Assembly: GCF_900625025.1 (NCBI RefSeq)
Contig: NZ_LR130579.1
Coordinates: 62,001 to 126,000 of the forward strand
Direction: 5' to 3'
DNA: 64,000 nucleotides
Source of the DNA: Lachnoclostridium sp. Marseille-P6806
GTDB taxonomy: Bacteria; Bacillota; Clostridia; Lachnospirales; Lachnospiraceae
Part shown: piece by piece, positions 36,438-44,996 of the stretch
How positions within the stretch are numbered: position 1 is the stretch's first letter
Layout: every line of letters begins with the position of its first letter
The notes under the pieces: generated by a model
The model's database searches: none
Told to the model about the DNA's origin: nothing
The model's input: only the letters and a program-made list of their open reading frames with translations
Position numbers and translations under genes: made by a program

Positions 36438-37729
36438 AGCTGTCCCCCTTTCTCCCCGCTCTCCGCCTGCATGTATTTCTTGGGACGTATGCCCGCATAT
36501 TTCATGAACGTACGGCTGAAATAGCTCACCTCCGAGAAGCCGACCCGGTCGGAAATTTCCGCGACATTCAGATGCGTCGTCCGCATCAGCTCCTTGGCCC
36601 GTTCGATCCGCACGATATTCAGATATTCCGAATAATTGACGCCGGTCTCCTTCTTGAACAGATTGCTCGTGTAATTCGGACTCAGGGCGACCTGCTGCGC
36701 CAGCGTGTGCAGCGAAATATCCTCCCGATAGTGCTCCTCCATATAGCGGCAGATTTCTCTGACCTTTCTGCTGCAGTCCTTCACCTCCGGCCTTGCCGTC
36801 TCCGTCTCCTCCGAGCTGTACCAGTGCAGCTCACCGTCCGCCGCCTCCGGCGCCCGCAGTGCCTCCAGGGCCTCCGCATACTGTGTCTTCAGCGACGAAT
36901 ATCCGCTCCTGCAGCCGCTGATGCCAAACCGCACCCCGGAATTGCCATAGCTGCGGATCAGGTACGAAACATGACGCAGCATTTCCGTCAGCTTCGCCTC
37001 TCTCTCCTGCTCCTGCCCGACATCCTCAAAGCTCACCAATAACCAGTACAGCGCATCTGACGAAAGAAACGTCTCCCCCCTGCGATAAGTCTGCAGAAGT
37101 TCCTCCAGAAGCTCAGGAATCTCATTCCAGAGCTTCTGCCGCCGTGCAGAATCCGGCGGCTGGCCCCCGCGGCGGAACTCCATCAGGCAGAAGTACAGAT
37201 TCTCCGGGCGCAGACGAAGCGCCTGCTCCGCGGCCGCCCGCGCAAACGTCTCCTCCGTCATGGCATCGGTCAGCACAAAGCTCTCCAGCAGCTCCTTTTT
37301 CCGCGGTATCACCTCCATTCCGACGGATTCCTGCCAACACCCCGGTCGAAGCTGACACAGTTCACGTATCGCTTTCTCCGCCACTCTTTCCAGCTCCTTC
37401 GCCGACAGCTTCCATTTGAGCAGGTAGTCCGTGATGCCGAAGCGCATCGCCTCATGGAGCAGATCAAATTCATCATAGGCCGTCAGAATGATTATTCTCG
37501 TCTCCGGATCCTCCTGCCGGATCGCGGCAATCATTTCCAGTCCATTCATCTCCGGCATTTTGATGTCCGTCAGAATAATATCCGGCCGGCTCTGCCGGTA
37601 AAGCACAAGCCCCGCCTTCCCGTCTCTCGCCATGCCGGCCACCTCGCAGCCGAGCTTCTCCCAGCTGATCAGATTCCGGATCCCGACACCGACCAGCAGC
37701 TCATCCTCCACGATCAGAACCTTTGCCAT
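36434..37729 (-). CDS. Response regulator with AraC-type output, YesN type
   Basis: A 431-residue regulator. ATG 37729 follows GGGAGGGAAT. The receiver domain (residues 1-120) has IVEDE, the phosphoacceptor Asp in IILTDIKMPEMNG and the ILTAYDEF switch motif. The C-terminal AraC domain (about 330-430) contains SLHTLAQQVALSPNYTSNLF and NVAEISDRVGFSEVSYFSRTF. It pairs with the YesM-like kinase and likely activates the adjacent sugar operon. Confidence 0.94.
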   Translation of the reverse strand: MAKVLIVEDELLVGVGIRNLISWEKLGCEVAGMARDGKAGLVLYRQSRPDIILTDIKMPEMNGLEMIAAIRQEDPETRIIILTAYDEFDLLHEAMRFGITDYLLKWKLSAKELERVAEKAIRELCQLRPGCWQESVGMEVIPRKKELLESFVLTDAMTEETFARAAAEQALRLRPENLYFCLMEFRRGGQPPDSARRQKLWNEIPELLEELLQTYRRGETFLSSDALYWLLVSFEDVGQEQEREAKLTEMLRHVSYLIRSYGNSGVRFGISGCRSGYSSLKTQYAEALEALRAPEAADGELHWYSSEETETARPEVKDCSRKVREICRYMEEHYREDISLHTLAQQVALSPNYTSNLFKKETGVNYSEYLNIVRIERAKELMRTTHLNVAEISDRVGFSEVSYFSRTFMKYAGIRPKKYMQAESGEKGGQL

Positions 37730-37774
37730 ATTCCCTCCCGAATCTGTTTTGACACTCCCCACGAAAACAGCTTC

Positions 37775-37808
37775 AAAAAACGGATAGAACGCCCCGACGC
37801 CCTATCCG
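37775..37808 (-). terminator. Rho-independent terminator of the oxidoreductase/isomerase operon
   Basis: A 7-bp stem (CGGATAG 37781-37787, CTATCCG 37802-37808) with a GC-rich loop is followed on the minus strand by six T. It lies about 60 nt past the isomerase stop codon. Confidence 0.8.
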
Positions 37809-37865
37809 ATCTCTTTCTTAAAGTCTGCCTGTTCTGTTTCTGTTCCGCCCGGTCACAAAATCAGC

Positions 37866-38720
37866 CTATATGATGCCGCGCAGAAAAGCAACCGCCCTGC
37901 GAATGTCCTCCTCGGGCTGCGCCCCTGTTTCGCGCTCGATGGTAAGAAAGCCATGGTAGCCGATATCCTCCAGCGCGTTCAGCCATGCGGGAAAATCCAC
38001 GCTCCCTTCTCCCAGCGGAACTTCGCGGAAATAGTCGTTCACATCCAGCCCCTCCGGACCGATACCCGCAAAGCGATCATACACCTCCTCAGGAACGCAG
38101 GGCCGCAGCATCACACCGTCCTTGGCATGGGTATGCACGATATACTCACGCAACGTGTACACCGCTCTCACCGGGTCGTCCCCTGTCACCATCACCATAT
38201 TGGCGGGATCCATGTTGACCGCGACCCCTTTCGACGAAAGGCTGTCGAGAAAACGCTTCAGTCTGTCCGCAGGCTCCGGTCCCGTTTCCACCGCAAAGCA
38301 GGCCCCCAAGGAGGCGGCATACTCCGCCAGTGCATTGCAGGCCTCCTGCATCACCTGATAGCGCTCGCTTTCCGCGTCCTCCGGGACGACGCCGATGTGC
38401 GTGGTGACAATATTGGTTCCCAGTTCCAGCGCCAGATCCACGATGCGCTTTGACCGCTCCACGCGCGCCGGGTTGGTTTCCCGACTGACAAACCCGCCTC
38501 CGCCGAGGTCGCCGCACAGCGCAGAAACCACCAGCGCATTCTCGTTCAGGATTCTTCTGATCTCCGCTCTTTTTTCCTCCGTCAGCCGCTCGGGCGAAAA
38601 CTCCCCCTGAACCGCATACATCTGGACGCCACGCGCGCCGAGTGCGTGCGCCACCCTCGCCGCCTCAGCAAAAGGAATTCTCAGGCTGTCCGCCATAATG
38701 CCAATAGAAAATCTGCTCAT
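37866..38720 (-). CDS. Sugar phosphate isomerase/epimerase (xylose-isomerase-like TIM barrel)
   Basis: A 284-residue member of the AP-endonuclease-2/xylose-isomerase-like family. GAGGAGGATAT precedes the ATG. The metal-binding TIM-barrel landmarks are visible: [19 protein letters not shown] (Glu), VNMDPANM (Asp), IVHTHAKDG (His) and FLTIERETG (Glu). It is the last gene of an operon with three Gfo/Idh/MocA oxidoreductases, a combination typical of inositol or keto-sugar catabolism. Exact substrate unknown. Confidence 0.88.
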   Translation of the reverse strand: MSRFSIGIMADSLRIPFAEAARVAHALGARGVQMYAVQGEFSPERLTEEKRAEIRRILNENALVVSALCGDLGGGGFVSRETNPARVERSKRIVDLALELGTNIVTTHIGVVPEDAESERYQVMQEACNALAEYAASLGACFAVETGPEPADRLKRFLDSLSSKGVAVNMDPANMVMVTGDDPVRAVYTLREYIVHTHAKDGVMLRPCVPEEVYDRFAGIGPEGLDVNDYFREVPLGEGSVDFPAWLNALEDIGYHGFLTIERETGAQPEEDIRRAVAFLRGII

Positions 38721-38783
38721 ATATCCTCCTCTCCGAAGCGGCTCGCCGGGATGCGCCGGGGCACCACCCCCCTCCCTGCCCGT

Positions 38784-39617
38784 CTATGCGAGCCGGACAA
38801 CCGTCCCGGGCTCTGCCAGCGCCCGCATCCCCGCTTCTCTGAGCTCCATGACCGCAATGGTGTCCGCGTGCGCGACCGGCTCCGTTCCGCTGCGGAAAAA
38901 ATTCACAAGAGCCTCCGTGAAGCGGCGGAAATAATCCGAGGTGATTTCAACGCGCGTCACACGCCTGCCGTCATCCGCTATCAGCGCAAAGGGCGCTCCG
39001 GCCGCATAGCCCGTCAGCGATGCAAAGGCGCCGCCTTCAAAGCTGAACTGAATGGAATAGGAGCTGTCCGACCTTACCGCCGACACGGTCAGTGCCCTCT
39101 TTTTCAGCAGCATCAGCATCGGCTCCAGCTGATGCACCGAATACGTCTCAAAGTCATTGGGTCCGGAGCTGACTACCGAATGGAAACATCCCTCCCGCAG
39201 CGCCGCGTATTCCTCCGCAAAACGCAGCGCGGAGGCCGACCAGCACGGTGTGCCGGAGGTCTCTGCGGCAGCAAACATCCTCCGGGCCGCCGCCGCATCG
39301 GGAGAAAAGGTTTTATCCACATACACCGGCTTGCCCGAGCGCAGCGCCAGCCGACTCAGCGACTCATGAAGCTCACAGTTGTCCGGCGCGAGGATAAGGA
39401 TGCCGTCCGAGTTCCCGATCAGCTCCTCCTGCGTCTCACAGCGGACCGCTCCGAACGCTTCGCACCACGCCGTCGTGGTCAGCCCTCCGGACGGCGCATC
39501 CCGCAGCGCCCACGCGTAGGCCGTCTCGATCTCGCCCCCCGAAAGCTCGCGGATCCATGCCGGATAGTGATTCGCATGCCATTCATCCAGAAAATAATCA
39601 ATAAATCCAAGCTTCAT
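38784..39617 (-). CDS. Short Gfo/Idh/MocA-like protein, degenerate Rossmann start
   Basis: A 277-residue protein. AGGAGGACGGCA precedes the ATG. It resembles Gfo/Idh/MocA oxidoreductases (DGILILAPDNCELHESLSRLALRSGKPVYVDKTFSPD), where VDKTF replaces the usual EKP motif, but its first strand (MKLGFIDYFLDEWHANHYP) lacks the GxGxxG NAD-binding glycines and it is shorter than the family norm of ~340. It may bind a sugar without NAD, or bind the cofactor differently. It overlaps the next oxidoreductase by an ATGA junction. Confidence 0.75.
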   Translation of the reverse strand: MKLGFIDYFLDEWHANHYPAWIRELSGGEIETAYAWALRDAPSGGLTTTAWCEAFGAVRCETQEELIGNSDGILILAPDNCELHESLSRLALRSGKPVYVDKTFSPDAAAARRMFAAAETSGTPCWSASALRFAEEYAALREGCFHSVVSSGPNDFETYSVHQLEPMLMLLKKRALTVSAVRSDSSYSIQFSFEGGAFASLTGYAAGAPFALIADDGRRVTRVEITSDYFRRFTEALVNFFRSGTEPVAHADTIAVMELREAGMRALAEPGTVVRLA

Positions 39618-40690
39618 TGCCGTCCTCCTGCAAGAACAAGCTCCCTGTGGGCCTCCGCCGAATCATAGACCGCCTGCATGATCCTCTGCGTGAGGATAAA
39701 GGTATCAATGTGCGACGGCATCCGCCTGCGGTTCTCCACCGCGTCTGCAAAGGCGTTGATCTCATTCTCAAACTGGTTTCTCATATGAAATTCCGGCCGC
39801 AGCTCAAGCAGAGCACCGTGCTCCCCACCGGGCATCGACGAATAATAGGTGAATTTCGCCCCATAATCGAGGCGGATGCCGCCTTTATCGCCGATGAAAT
39901 CAATATAAGTCTCGGCAGGGCCGATATTCTGCGCCCACGCGCCCTCCACGGAAATCACCGGCCCCTCGGTACGGATCAGCGCCGACACGGAATCGTCCAC
40001 ATCATACACGCCGTCATATTTCGGCGGTCCCGCCCACATTGTCTCATAGGCGTAGTTCCTGATGTCGCGTCCCAGACGGCAGTAGGTCTCCCCGCTGACC
40101 GTGACGGGCGCCGGATCCCCGCAGCAGTACATGACAATATCAAGATAATGGACGCCCCAGTCGATCAGCGCGCCGCCCCCCGCAATCGCCTTGTCCGTAA
40201 ACGGACCGCCCAGTCCCGGAATGCTTCTGTGCGCCCGGAAATGCGCAATGACATGATAGACCTCTCCGAGTTTTCCATCGTCAATAAAGGATTTGACCAT
40301 GTTGACGGCGTCATTAAAGCGGTTGACGACACCGATATTCAGGATTCTTCCCGTCTCGTGCTGGGCCCGCTGCATGGCAAGCGCCTCCTCGTAAGAACGG
40401 GCCGCCGGCTTTTCGCAGAGCACATCTTTGCCGGCACGCAGCGCGTCGATGGAGATCTGCGCGTGCATATGATTCGGCGTGCATACGGATATCGCCTGCA
40501 CCTCCGGATCGCGGAGCACCTCCCTGTAATCCGTCACGACAGTTCCCACGCCGTTCTTTTCCGCCGCCGCCCGCGCGCGCTCCGGAAGAATATCGCAGAA
40601 ATATCTGATTTCTGTCCTCTCATTCTTCATATACGCCGGAATATGCTGATTTGTGGCAATTGTCCCACAGCCGATCACCGCTACCTTCAT
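39614..40690 (-). CDS. Gfo/Idh/MocA-family NAD(P)-dependent oxidoreductase
   Basis: A 358-residue sugar or inositol dehydrogenase-like enzyme. ATG 40690 follows GGAGGG. It has the Rossmann motif VAVIGCGTIATNQHIPAY, the active-site Lys in DVLCEKPAARSYEEA, and the substrate-domain segment GALIDWGVHYLDIVMY with Asp and His. It overlaps both neighbours by 4 nt and is translationally coupled to them. Confidence 0.9.
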   Translation of the reverse strand: MKVAVIGCGTIATNQHIPAYMKNERTEIRYFCDILPERARAAAEKNGVGTVVTDYREVLRDPEVQAISVCTPNHMHAQISIDALRAGKDVLCEKPAARSYEEALAMQRAQHETGRILNIGVVNRFNDAVNMVKSFIDDGKLGEVYHVIAHFRAHRSIPGLGGPFTDKAIAGGGALIDWGVHYLDIVMYCCGDPAPVTVSGETYCRLGRDIRNYAYETMWAGPPKYDGVYDVDDSVSALIRTEGPVISVEGAWAQNIGPAETYIDFIGDKGGIRLDYGAKFTYYSSMPGGEHGALLELRPEFHMRNQFENEINAFADAVENRRRMPSHIDTFILTQRIMQAVYDSAEAHRELVLAGGRQ

Positions 40691-41616
40691 CGTCTCTTCC
40701 CTCCATTGGTTTCGTGTCTCCTGCCGTCCTCCGGCGAGCACATTCTCTGAAAGGCGGACGGCGACACGCCCACCACCTTCCGGAAGGCCCTGCTGAAGGA
40801 CGGAACCGATTCAAAATGCAGCAGCTCCGAGATATGCGTGATGCTGTACCTCCCCTTCTCGATGAGACGCTGCCCGCACTCGATCTTCCTGTAAGCGACA
40901 TAATTCTGCAGCGTCATGCCCGTTCTGTCACGGAACAGATGTGAAAGATAGGCGCTGCTGTACCCCAGCGCATCCGCGATGCCGGAAACGCTCCGGACCT
41001 CCTCAATGTGGGAATCCACATAGCGCAGGATACTGTAAATCACCGCGTCGGACCTGCCCGCGGACTGCGGCGGAACGTACTGCAGGCCCTCATATTTCGT
41101 GTATGTGCGGTAGGTTAAAATAATCATCTGCAGCAGGCAGGTCTGTATCATCGCTTCCGACGTGGAATCCGCGGCGTAGATCTCCTGAAGAATCTTCATA
41201 AACGGCTCCTTCACATTAAAGCTGTCGTGCGCCAGCCGCTGCGGAATCGGCCTGTTATAGAAGGCCCGGAGCTCCTCCATGACAGCCGTCTCATCCTCGC
41301 CCAGCACAAACGCCGCATACAGAAACCAGAGGTTTTCCTGCGCGGACGCCTGAATGGAATGAATCTCGTTCGGCTGATTGATGAAAATGTCCCCCTCGTG
41401 AACCTCACAGCTTTTCCCGTTTACGCCGAACACGCCGCTCCCGGAAACAATGTAGCTGATTTCGAGATACTGCTGTCTGTGCGGCGGCACACCGTAGCCT
41501 TTCTCGCAGCAAAGCTCTCCCGCCTGCACAAGCTCGCCGAACGAAAAGCGCCGCGGCGCAGCAATGTAACTGTTGTCGAAATGAAAGTTTTCTCCGGACA
41601 GAATATCTGATGCCAT
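40687..41616 (-). CDS. AraC-family transcriptional regulator
   Basis: A 309-residue regulator with an N-terminal cupin-like sensor (EISYIVSGSGVFGVNGKSCEVHEGDIFINQPNEIHSI) and a C-terminal AraC DNA-binding domain at about residues 195-295 (SGIADALGYSSAYLSHLF; SITHISELLHFESVPSFSRAF). AGGAGAACAA precedes the ATG. It lies inside the oxidoreductase operon and probably regulates it in response to the substrate. Confidence 0.92.
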   Translation of the reverse strand: MASDILSGENFHFDNSYIAAPRRFSFGELVQAGELCCEKGYGVPPHRQQYLEISYIVSGSGVFGVNGKSCEVHEGDIFINQPNEIHSIQASAQENLWFLYAAFVLGEDETAVMEELRAFYNRPIPQRLAHDSFNVKEPFMKILQEIYAADSTSEAMIQTCLLQMIILTYRTYTKYEGLQYVPPQSAGRSDAVIYSILRYVDSHIEEVRSVSGIADALGYSSAYLSHLFRDRTGMTLQNYVAYRKIECGQRLIEKGRYSITHISELLHFESVPSFSRAFRKVVGVSPSAFQRMCSPEDGRRHETNGGKRR

Positions 41617-41625
41617 TTGTTCTCC

Positions 41626-42645
41626 TCAACCGGTCAGCCGCACCGGCTGACCGCTGTATATCGCCCGCGCCGCGGCGTCGGCCGCCCGGTGGCTCGCCAT
41701 CACCTGCTCCATCGAGGGGTTGGCCCCGGCCCGTCCCTCAATCATCGCAATAAGATGCGAGAGTTGCGCATACATCGGCTTATAGGAGGATCGGCTGCTG
41801 ATGCTCTGATACTCGCCGGTATCCGAATGATATATCGTGATGAGATCCCCCTCCTCGCGAAAGGCGCCCCGGTCCGCCGCCAGCTCAATCACGAGCCGTC
41901 CCTTCGGTCCGATGAATTCCTTTACGTTGGACTGCGCCATGCTCCTTCCCCAGCCCGCCTCAAAGTATCCGACGGACCCTCCGGAAAGTCGGACCGCAGA
42001 CAATGTGTAATTATATCTGCCCTCCGGCACGTCGGGCTCGGTCACGGCCCCAATGCCGGACAGCTCCGTAATATGCTCCCCCGTGTACCATTCCATGATA
42101 TCAAAATAATGCACGCCGCAGTCCGTCACGGGCAGACAATCCCGCAGAAGCCTGCGATAGCGCGCCCAATCAAGCGCATGCTGGTTTTTCACAATCCGGA
42201 TAACCAGCGGCATGCCCACGGCTCCGGCGCGGATGAGCTCGCCCGCCCGAATAAACGTCCGGTTATGGCGCAGAATATGCCCGACCAGCACACACGCCTC
42301 TGCGCGGCGCACCAGCTCCGCGAATTCTCCGGCGTCCGAGAGCGTGCGTGCAATCGGCTTTTCGCACAGCACATGGACGCCTGCCTGCAGGCAGTCCCGA
42401 AGTATGGAGAGGTGCGAATCCGCATTTGTCGCAATGACAGCGATATCGGGCCTCGCCTCCGCAAGGAGCTTCCGGTAATCCGTGCCCCAGCGGGCGGCGC
42501 GGTACTTTTCCGCGGCAAATCTCGCCGCGGCCGGATTTTGATCGGCCACTGCCTCCACACAGATGTTGTCCCTGTAATAAATGTCCTCCAGATGCTGCCG
42601 CCCGATATAGCCGCATCCGATCACCATGACCCTGTACGTTTTCAT
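41626..42645 (-). CDS. Gfo/Idh/MocA-family NAD(P)-dependent oxidoreductase
   Basis: A 339-residue oxidoreductase with the Rossmann motif VMVIGCGYIGRQHLEDI, catalytic Lys in HVLCEKPIARTLSDA, and TDCGVHYFDIMEW in the substrate domain. First gene of the five-gene operon ending at the terminator near 37.8 kb. A TATAAT on the minus strand (42698-42703) may be its -10 box, but no good -35 accompanies it. Confidence 0.9.
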   Translation of the reverse strand: MKTYRVMVIGCGYIGRQHLEDIYYRDNICVEAVADQNPAAARFAAEKYRAARWGTDYRKLLAEARPDIAVIATNADSHLSILRDCLQAGVHVLCEKPIARTLSDAGEFAELVRRAEACVLVGHILRHNRTFIRAGELIRAGAVGMPLVIRIVKNQHALDWARYRRLLRDCLPVTDCGVHYFDIMEWYTGEHITELSGIGAVTEPDVPEGRYNYTLSAVRLSGGSVGYFEAGWGRSMAQSNVKEFIGPKGRLVIELAADRGAFREEGDLITIYHSDTGEYQSISSRSSYKPMYAQLSHLIAMIEGRAGANPSMEQVMASHRAADAAARAIYSGQPVRLTG

Positions 42646-42813
42646 CGCTCCGGAATTTCCCCGCCCTGCCCCTTCTCTGTTCCCTTACATCTCCTGATTA
42701 TAATGAGTTCCGGAGACGACTGGTTTCCCCTATTTGTTCTCTTGATTGACACGGCTTGCGCAAACGCAGAGGACTGCCGGGCAGGCGCGGCGCCGTCTCT
42801 TTGACGCAAAAAC

Positions 42814-42853
42814 AGCGGGCTTGATTTTCCGCTTCCGAAAGATCAAGCCCGCT
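42814..42853 (-). terminator. Rho-independent terminator after ptsI
   Basis: A perfect 12-bp stem (arms 42814-42825 and 42842-42853, AGCGGGCTTGAT core) with a 16-nt loop is followed on the minus strand by GTTTTTG. It lies 40 nt beyond the ptsI stop codon and closes the PTS operon. Confidence 0.85.
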
Positions 42854-42893
42854 GCATACCTGCCCCGTTCCCTGTTTTATTTCCTGCGCAGTC

Positions 42894-44543
42894 TCAGCTT
42901 CCACCGCAGCCGCAGGGATCGTTTTTCAGATTGATCCCGCGGATGGTCTTTCGCAGCGGCAGCACGCTCTTCGGATTGACCGAGAGCTCATCGACGCCCA
43001 TGCGGAGGAATGTCTCCGTGAGGCTGAGGTCCGCGCCGAGCTCGCCGCAGATGCCCACCCATGTTCCATGGCGGTGCCCCGCCTCAATGGTCATCTGGAT
43101 CAGGCGCAGAACCGCCGGGTGATGTGTGTCGGAGAACGGCTCGAGCTTTGCATTCTGCCGGTCGATCGCGCAAGTGTACTGCGTCAGGTCATTCGTCCCG
43201 ATCGAGAAGAAATCGCACTCCTCCGCCAGCTCATCCGCAAGAATCGCCGCCGCCGGCGTCTCGATCATGGTGCCGATCTCATACTCTCCGACCTTCACTC
43301 CCTCCCCGAGGAGCTCCTGTCTGCACTCCTCGAGAATCTCCTTGGCCTCGCGGAGCTCGCGGACGCTGATGATCATGGGGAACATGATGCCCATATTGCC
43401 GTAGGCAGACGCGCGAAGAAGCGCGCGGAGCTGCGTGCGGAAGAACTCTTTCCGCGTCAGGCAGATGCGGATTGCGCGGTAGCCCAGCGCCGGATTCTCT
43501 TCCGCATCGAGCTTCATGTAGTCTACAGTCTTGTCCGCGCCGATATCGCAGGTGCGGACGATGACCTGCTTCGGTGCAAGCGATTCCAGCACATGGCGGT
43601 ATGCCTGAAACTGCTGTTCCTCCGTCGGGCTCTCCTTGCTGTTCAGATAAACAAATTCCGTGCGGAACAGTCCGACGCCGCCGGCGTCGTTCTGCTGAAC
43701 GGCGCCGATATCCGAGGGGCCGCCGATATTGGCATAGACCTTAACGGTTTTTCCGTCGATGGTCGTATTGTCCTTGCCCTTGAGCTCCTGCAGCAGAGCG
43801 GTTTTGGCCTGATCCTCCTCGCGCCGCTTCTTCAGCGACGCCATAAGGTCCTCCGTCGGCTCAATGTAGATGCAGGAGTTATAGCCGTCGATGATGGCGG
43901 TTTTCCCATCCCAGTCAGCGCTCGCCTCCCCACACTGCACAAGCGCCGGAATGTTCATGCTGCGGGCAAGGATCGCTGTGTGGCTGTTTGTGCTCCCCTC
44001 CCGCGTAACAAAGCCGAGAAGCAGCGATTTATCGAGCCGCACCGTCTCGGACGGCGCCAGATCCTCCGCAACGAGAATGGACGGCTCACTCCCCTGCAGA
44101 GAGCTGAGGTCGTTTCCCATAAGAAAATCCAGCATGCTGCGGCCGATGTCGTCAATATCGGCGCTGCGCGCATTCATATAGGGATCATCCATCTCCGCAA
44201 AAACTCTTGCCTGATTGTCGCAGGCGGTTTTGACGGCATATTCCGCGTTTTTTTGCTGCTTCTGGATGATCTCACAGATGGCGTCAATCAGATCGTCGTC
44301 CTCCAGCATCATGCCGTGGATTTCGAACACCGCCGCATTCTCCTCGCCGGCTTCCACCAGCGCCTTGTCATACAGTGCGCTCTGCTGCGCGACTGCCTTT
44401 TCCCTCGCGCTCTCAAAGCGCGCAAGCTCGGCCTCGACGTCGTTCACCATCGCATCGCTGATCACGAGCCGGGGCGCCCGGTATACCTTGATTTTGCCGA
44501 TCGCGATTCCATTCAGAATACTTTTTCCGGTTGCTACCTGCAT
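42894..44543 (-). CDS. ptsI: PTS Enzyme I (phosphoenolpyruvate-protein phosphotransferase)
   Basis: A 549-residue cytosolic Enzyme I that passes phosphate from PEP to HPr. ATG 44543 (MQVATGKSILNG) follows GGAAAGGAAAG; the frame is open for 51 codons upstream, but that part is a basic leader without homology. The phosphorylated His is in STNSHTAILARS; the PEP-binding domain has GVGLFRTEF, ENPALGYRAIR, FFSIGTNDLTQY and GICGELGAD. The last residues (DPCGCGGS) add an unusual C-x-C. It is the last gene of the sugar PTS operon, next to ptsH. Confidence 0.96.
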   Translation of the reverse strand: MQVATGKSILNGIAIGKIKVYRAPRLVISDAMVNDVEAELARFESAREKAVAQQSALYDKALVEAGEENAAVFEIHGMMLEDDDLIDAICEIIQKQQKNAEYAVKTACDNQARVFAEMDDPYMNARSADIDDIGRSMLDFLMGNDLSSLQGSEPSILVAEDLAPSETVRLDKSLLLGFVTREGSTNSHTAILARSMNIPALVQCGEASADWDGKTAIIDGYNSCIYIEPTEDLMASLKKRREEDQAKTALLQELKGKDNTTIDGKTVKVYANIGGPSDIGAVQQNDAGGVGLFRTEFVYLNSKESPTEEQQFQAYRHVLESLAPKQVIVRTCDIGADKTVDYMKLDAEENPALGYRAIRICLTRKEFFRTQLRALLRASAYGNMGIMFPMIISVRELREAKEILEECRQELLGEGVKVGEYEIGTMIETPAAAILADELAEECDFFSIGTNDLTQYTCAIDRQNAKLEPFSDTHHPAVLRLIQMTIEAGHRHGTWVGICGELGADLSLTETFLRMGVDELSVNPKSVLPLRKTIRGINLKNDPCGCGGS

Positions 44544-44643
44544 TCTTTCCTTTCCGCCCGCAGCTCTGCCGCAGGCATTTTTGAGGCGAAAACCGCTGCT
44601 GCGGTTTCTCCGATACAGAGCAGCTCTCCGCCGCGCTTTCCAT

Positions 44644-44901
44644 TCAGAACGTGTCCTTAAGGAACTTCTCGACCGCTTCGGCCGCCGCGTCCTCATCGGC
44701 TCCCTCCACCTTAACGGTGATGGTCTGCCCCTGCTTGATCGCCAGCGCCATCAGCGCAAGGAGCTTCTTCATGTCGGCGTTTTTGTCCCCGGCGAATACG
44801 GTGACGGTGCTCTCAAAGGCCTTGGCCGCCTTGACAAGAAGCCCTGCGGGACGGGCATGGATTCCATCGGGATCGCTTACGGTAAAATTGAATTCTCTCA
44901 T
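44644..44901 (-). CDS. ptsH: Phosphocarrier protein HPr (His15, Lys46)
   Basis: An 85-residue HPr. ATG 44901 is preceded by AAGGAG. The phosphocarrier His15 is present (GIHARPAG). In a gap-free alignment with B. subtilis HPr, position 46, the HprK target Ser, is Lys (ADMKKLLALM), so this HPr should carry phosphate for sugar uptake but cannot be phosphorylated by HprK at that site. It lies between the PTS permease gene and ptsI. Confidence 0.95.
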   Translation of the reverse strand: MREFNFTVSDPDGIHARPAGLLVKAAKAFESTVTVFAGDKNADMKKLLALMALAIKQGQTITVKVEGADEDAAAEAVEKFLKDTF

Positions 44902-44996
44902 TATTGCTGTTCTCCTTTTCTGCTGTATTCCCTGCTGTTTTATGGCGTCCCTGCCAAGAGCGCAGAGACGCCGCCTGCCTGTGGTCATGCGGCCGC

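Noticed and set aside
43068-44660. 530-codon plus-strand frame opposite ptsI
   Set aside because: ptsI is unambiguous on the minus strand; the frame is a codon-bias shadow.
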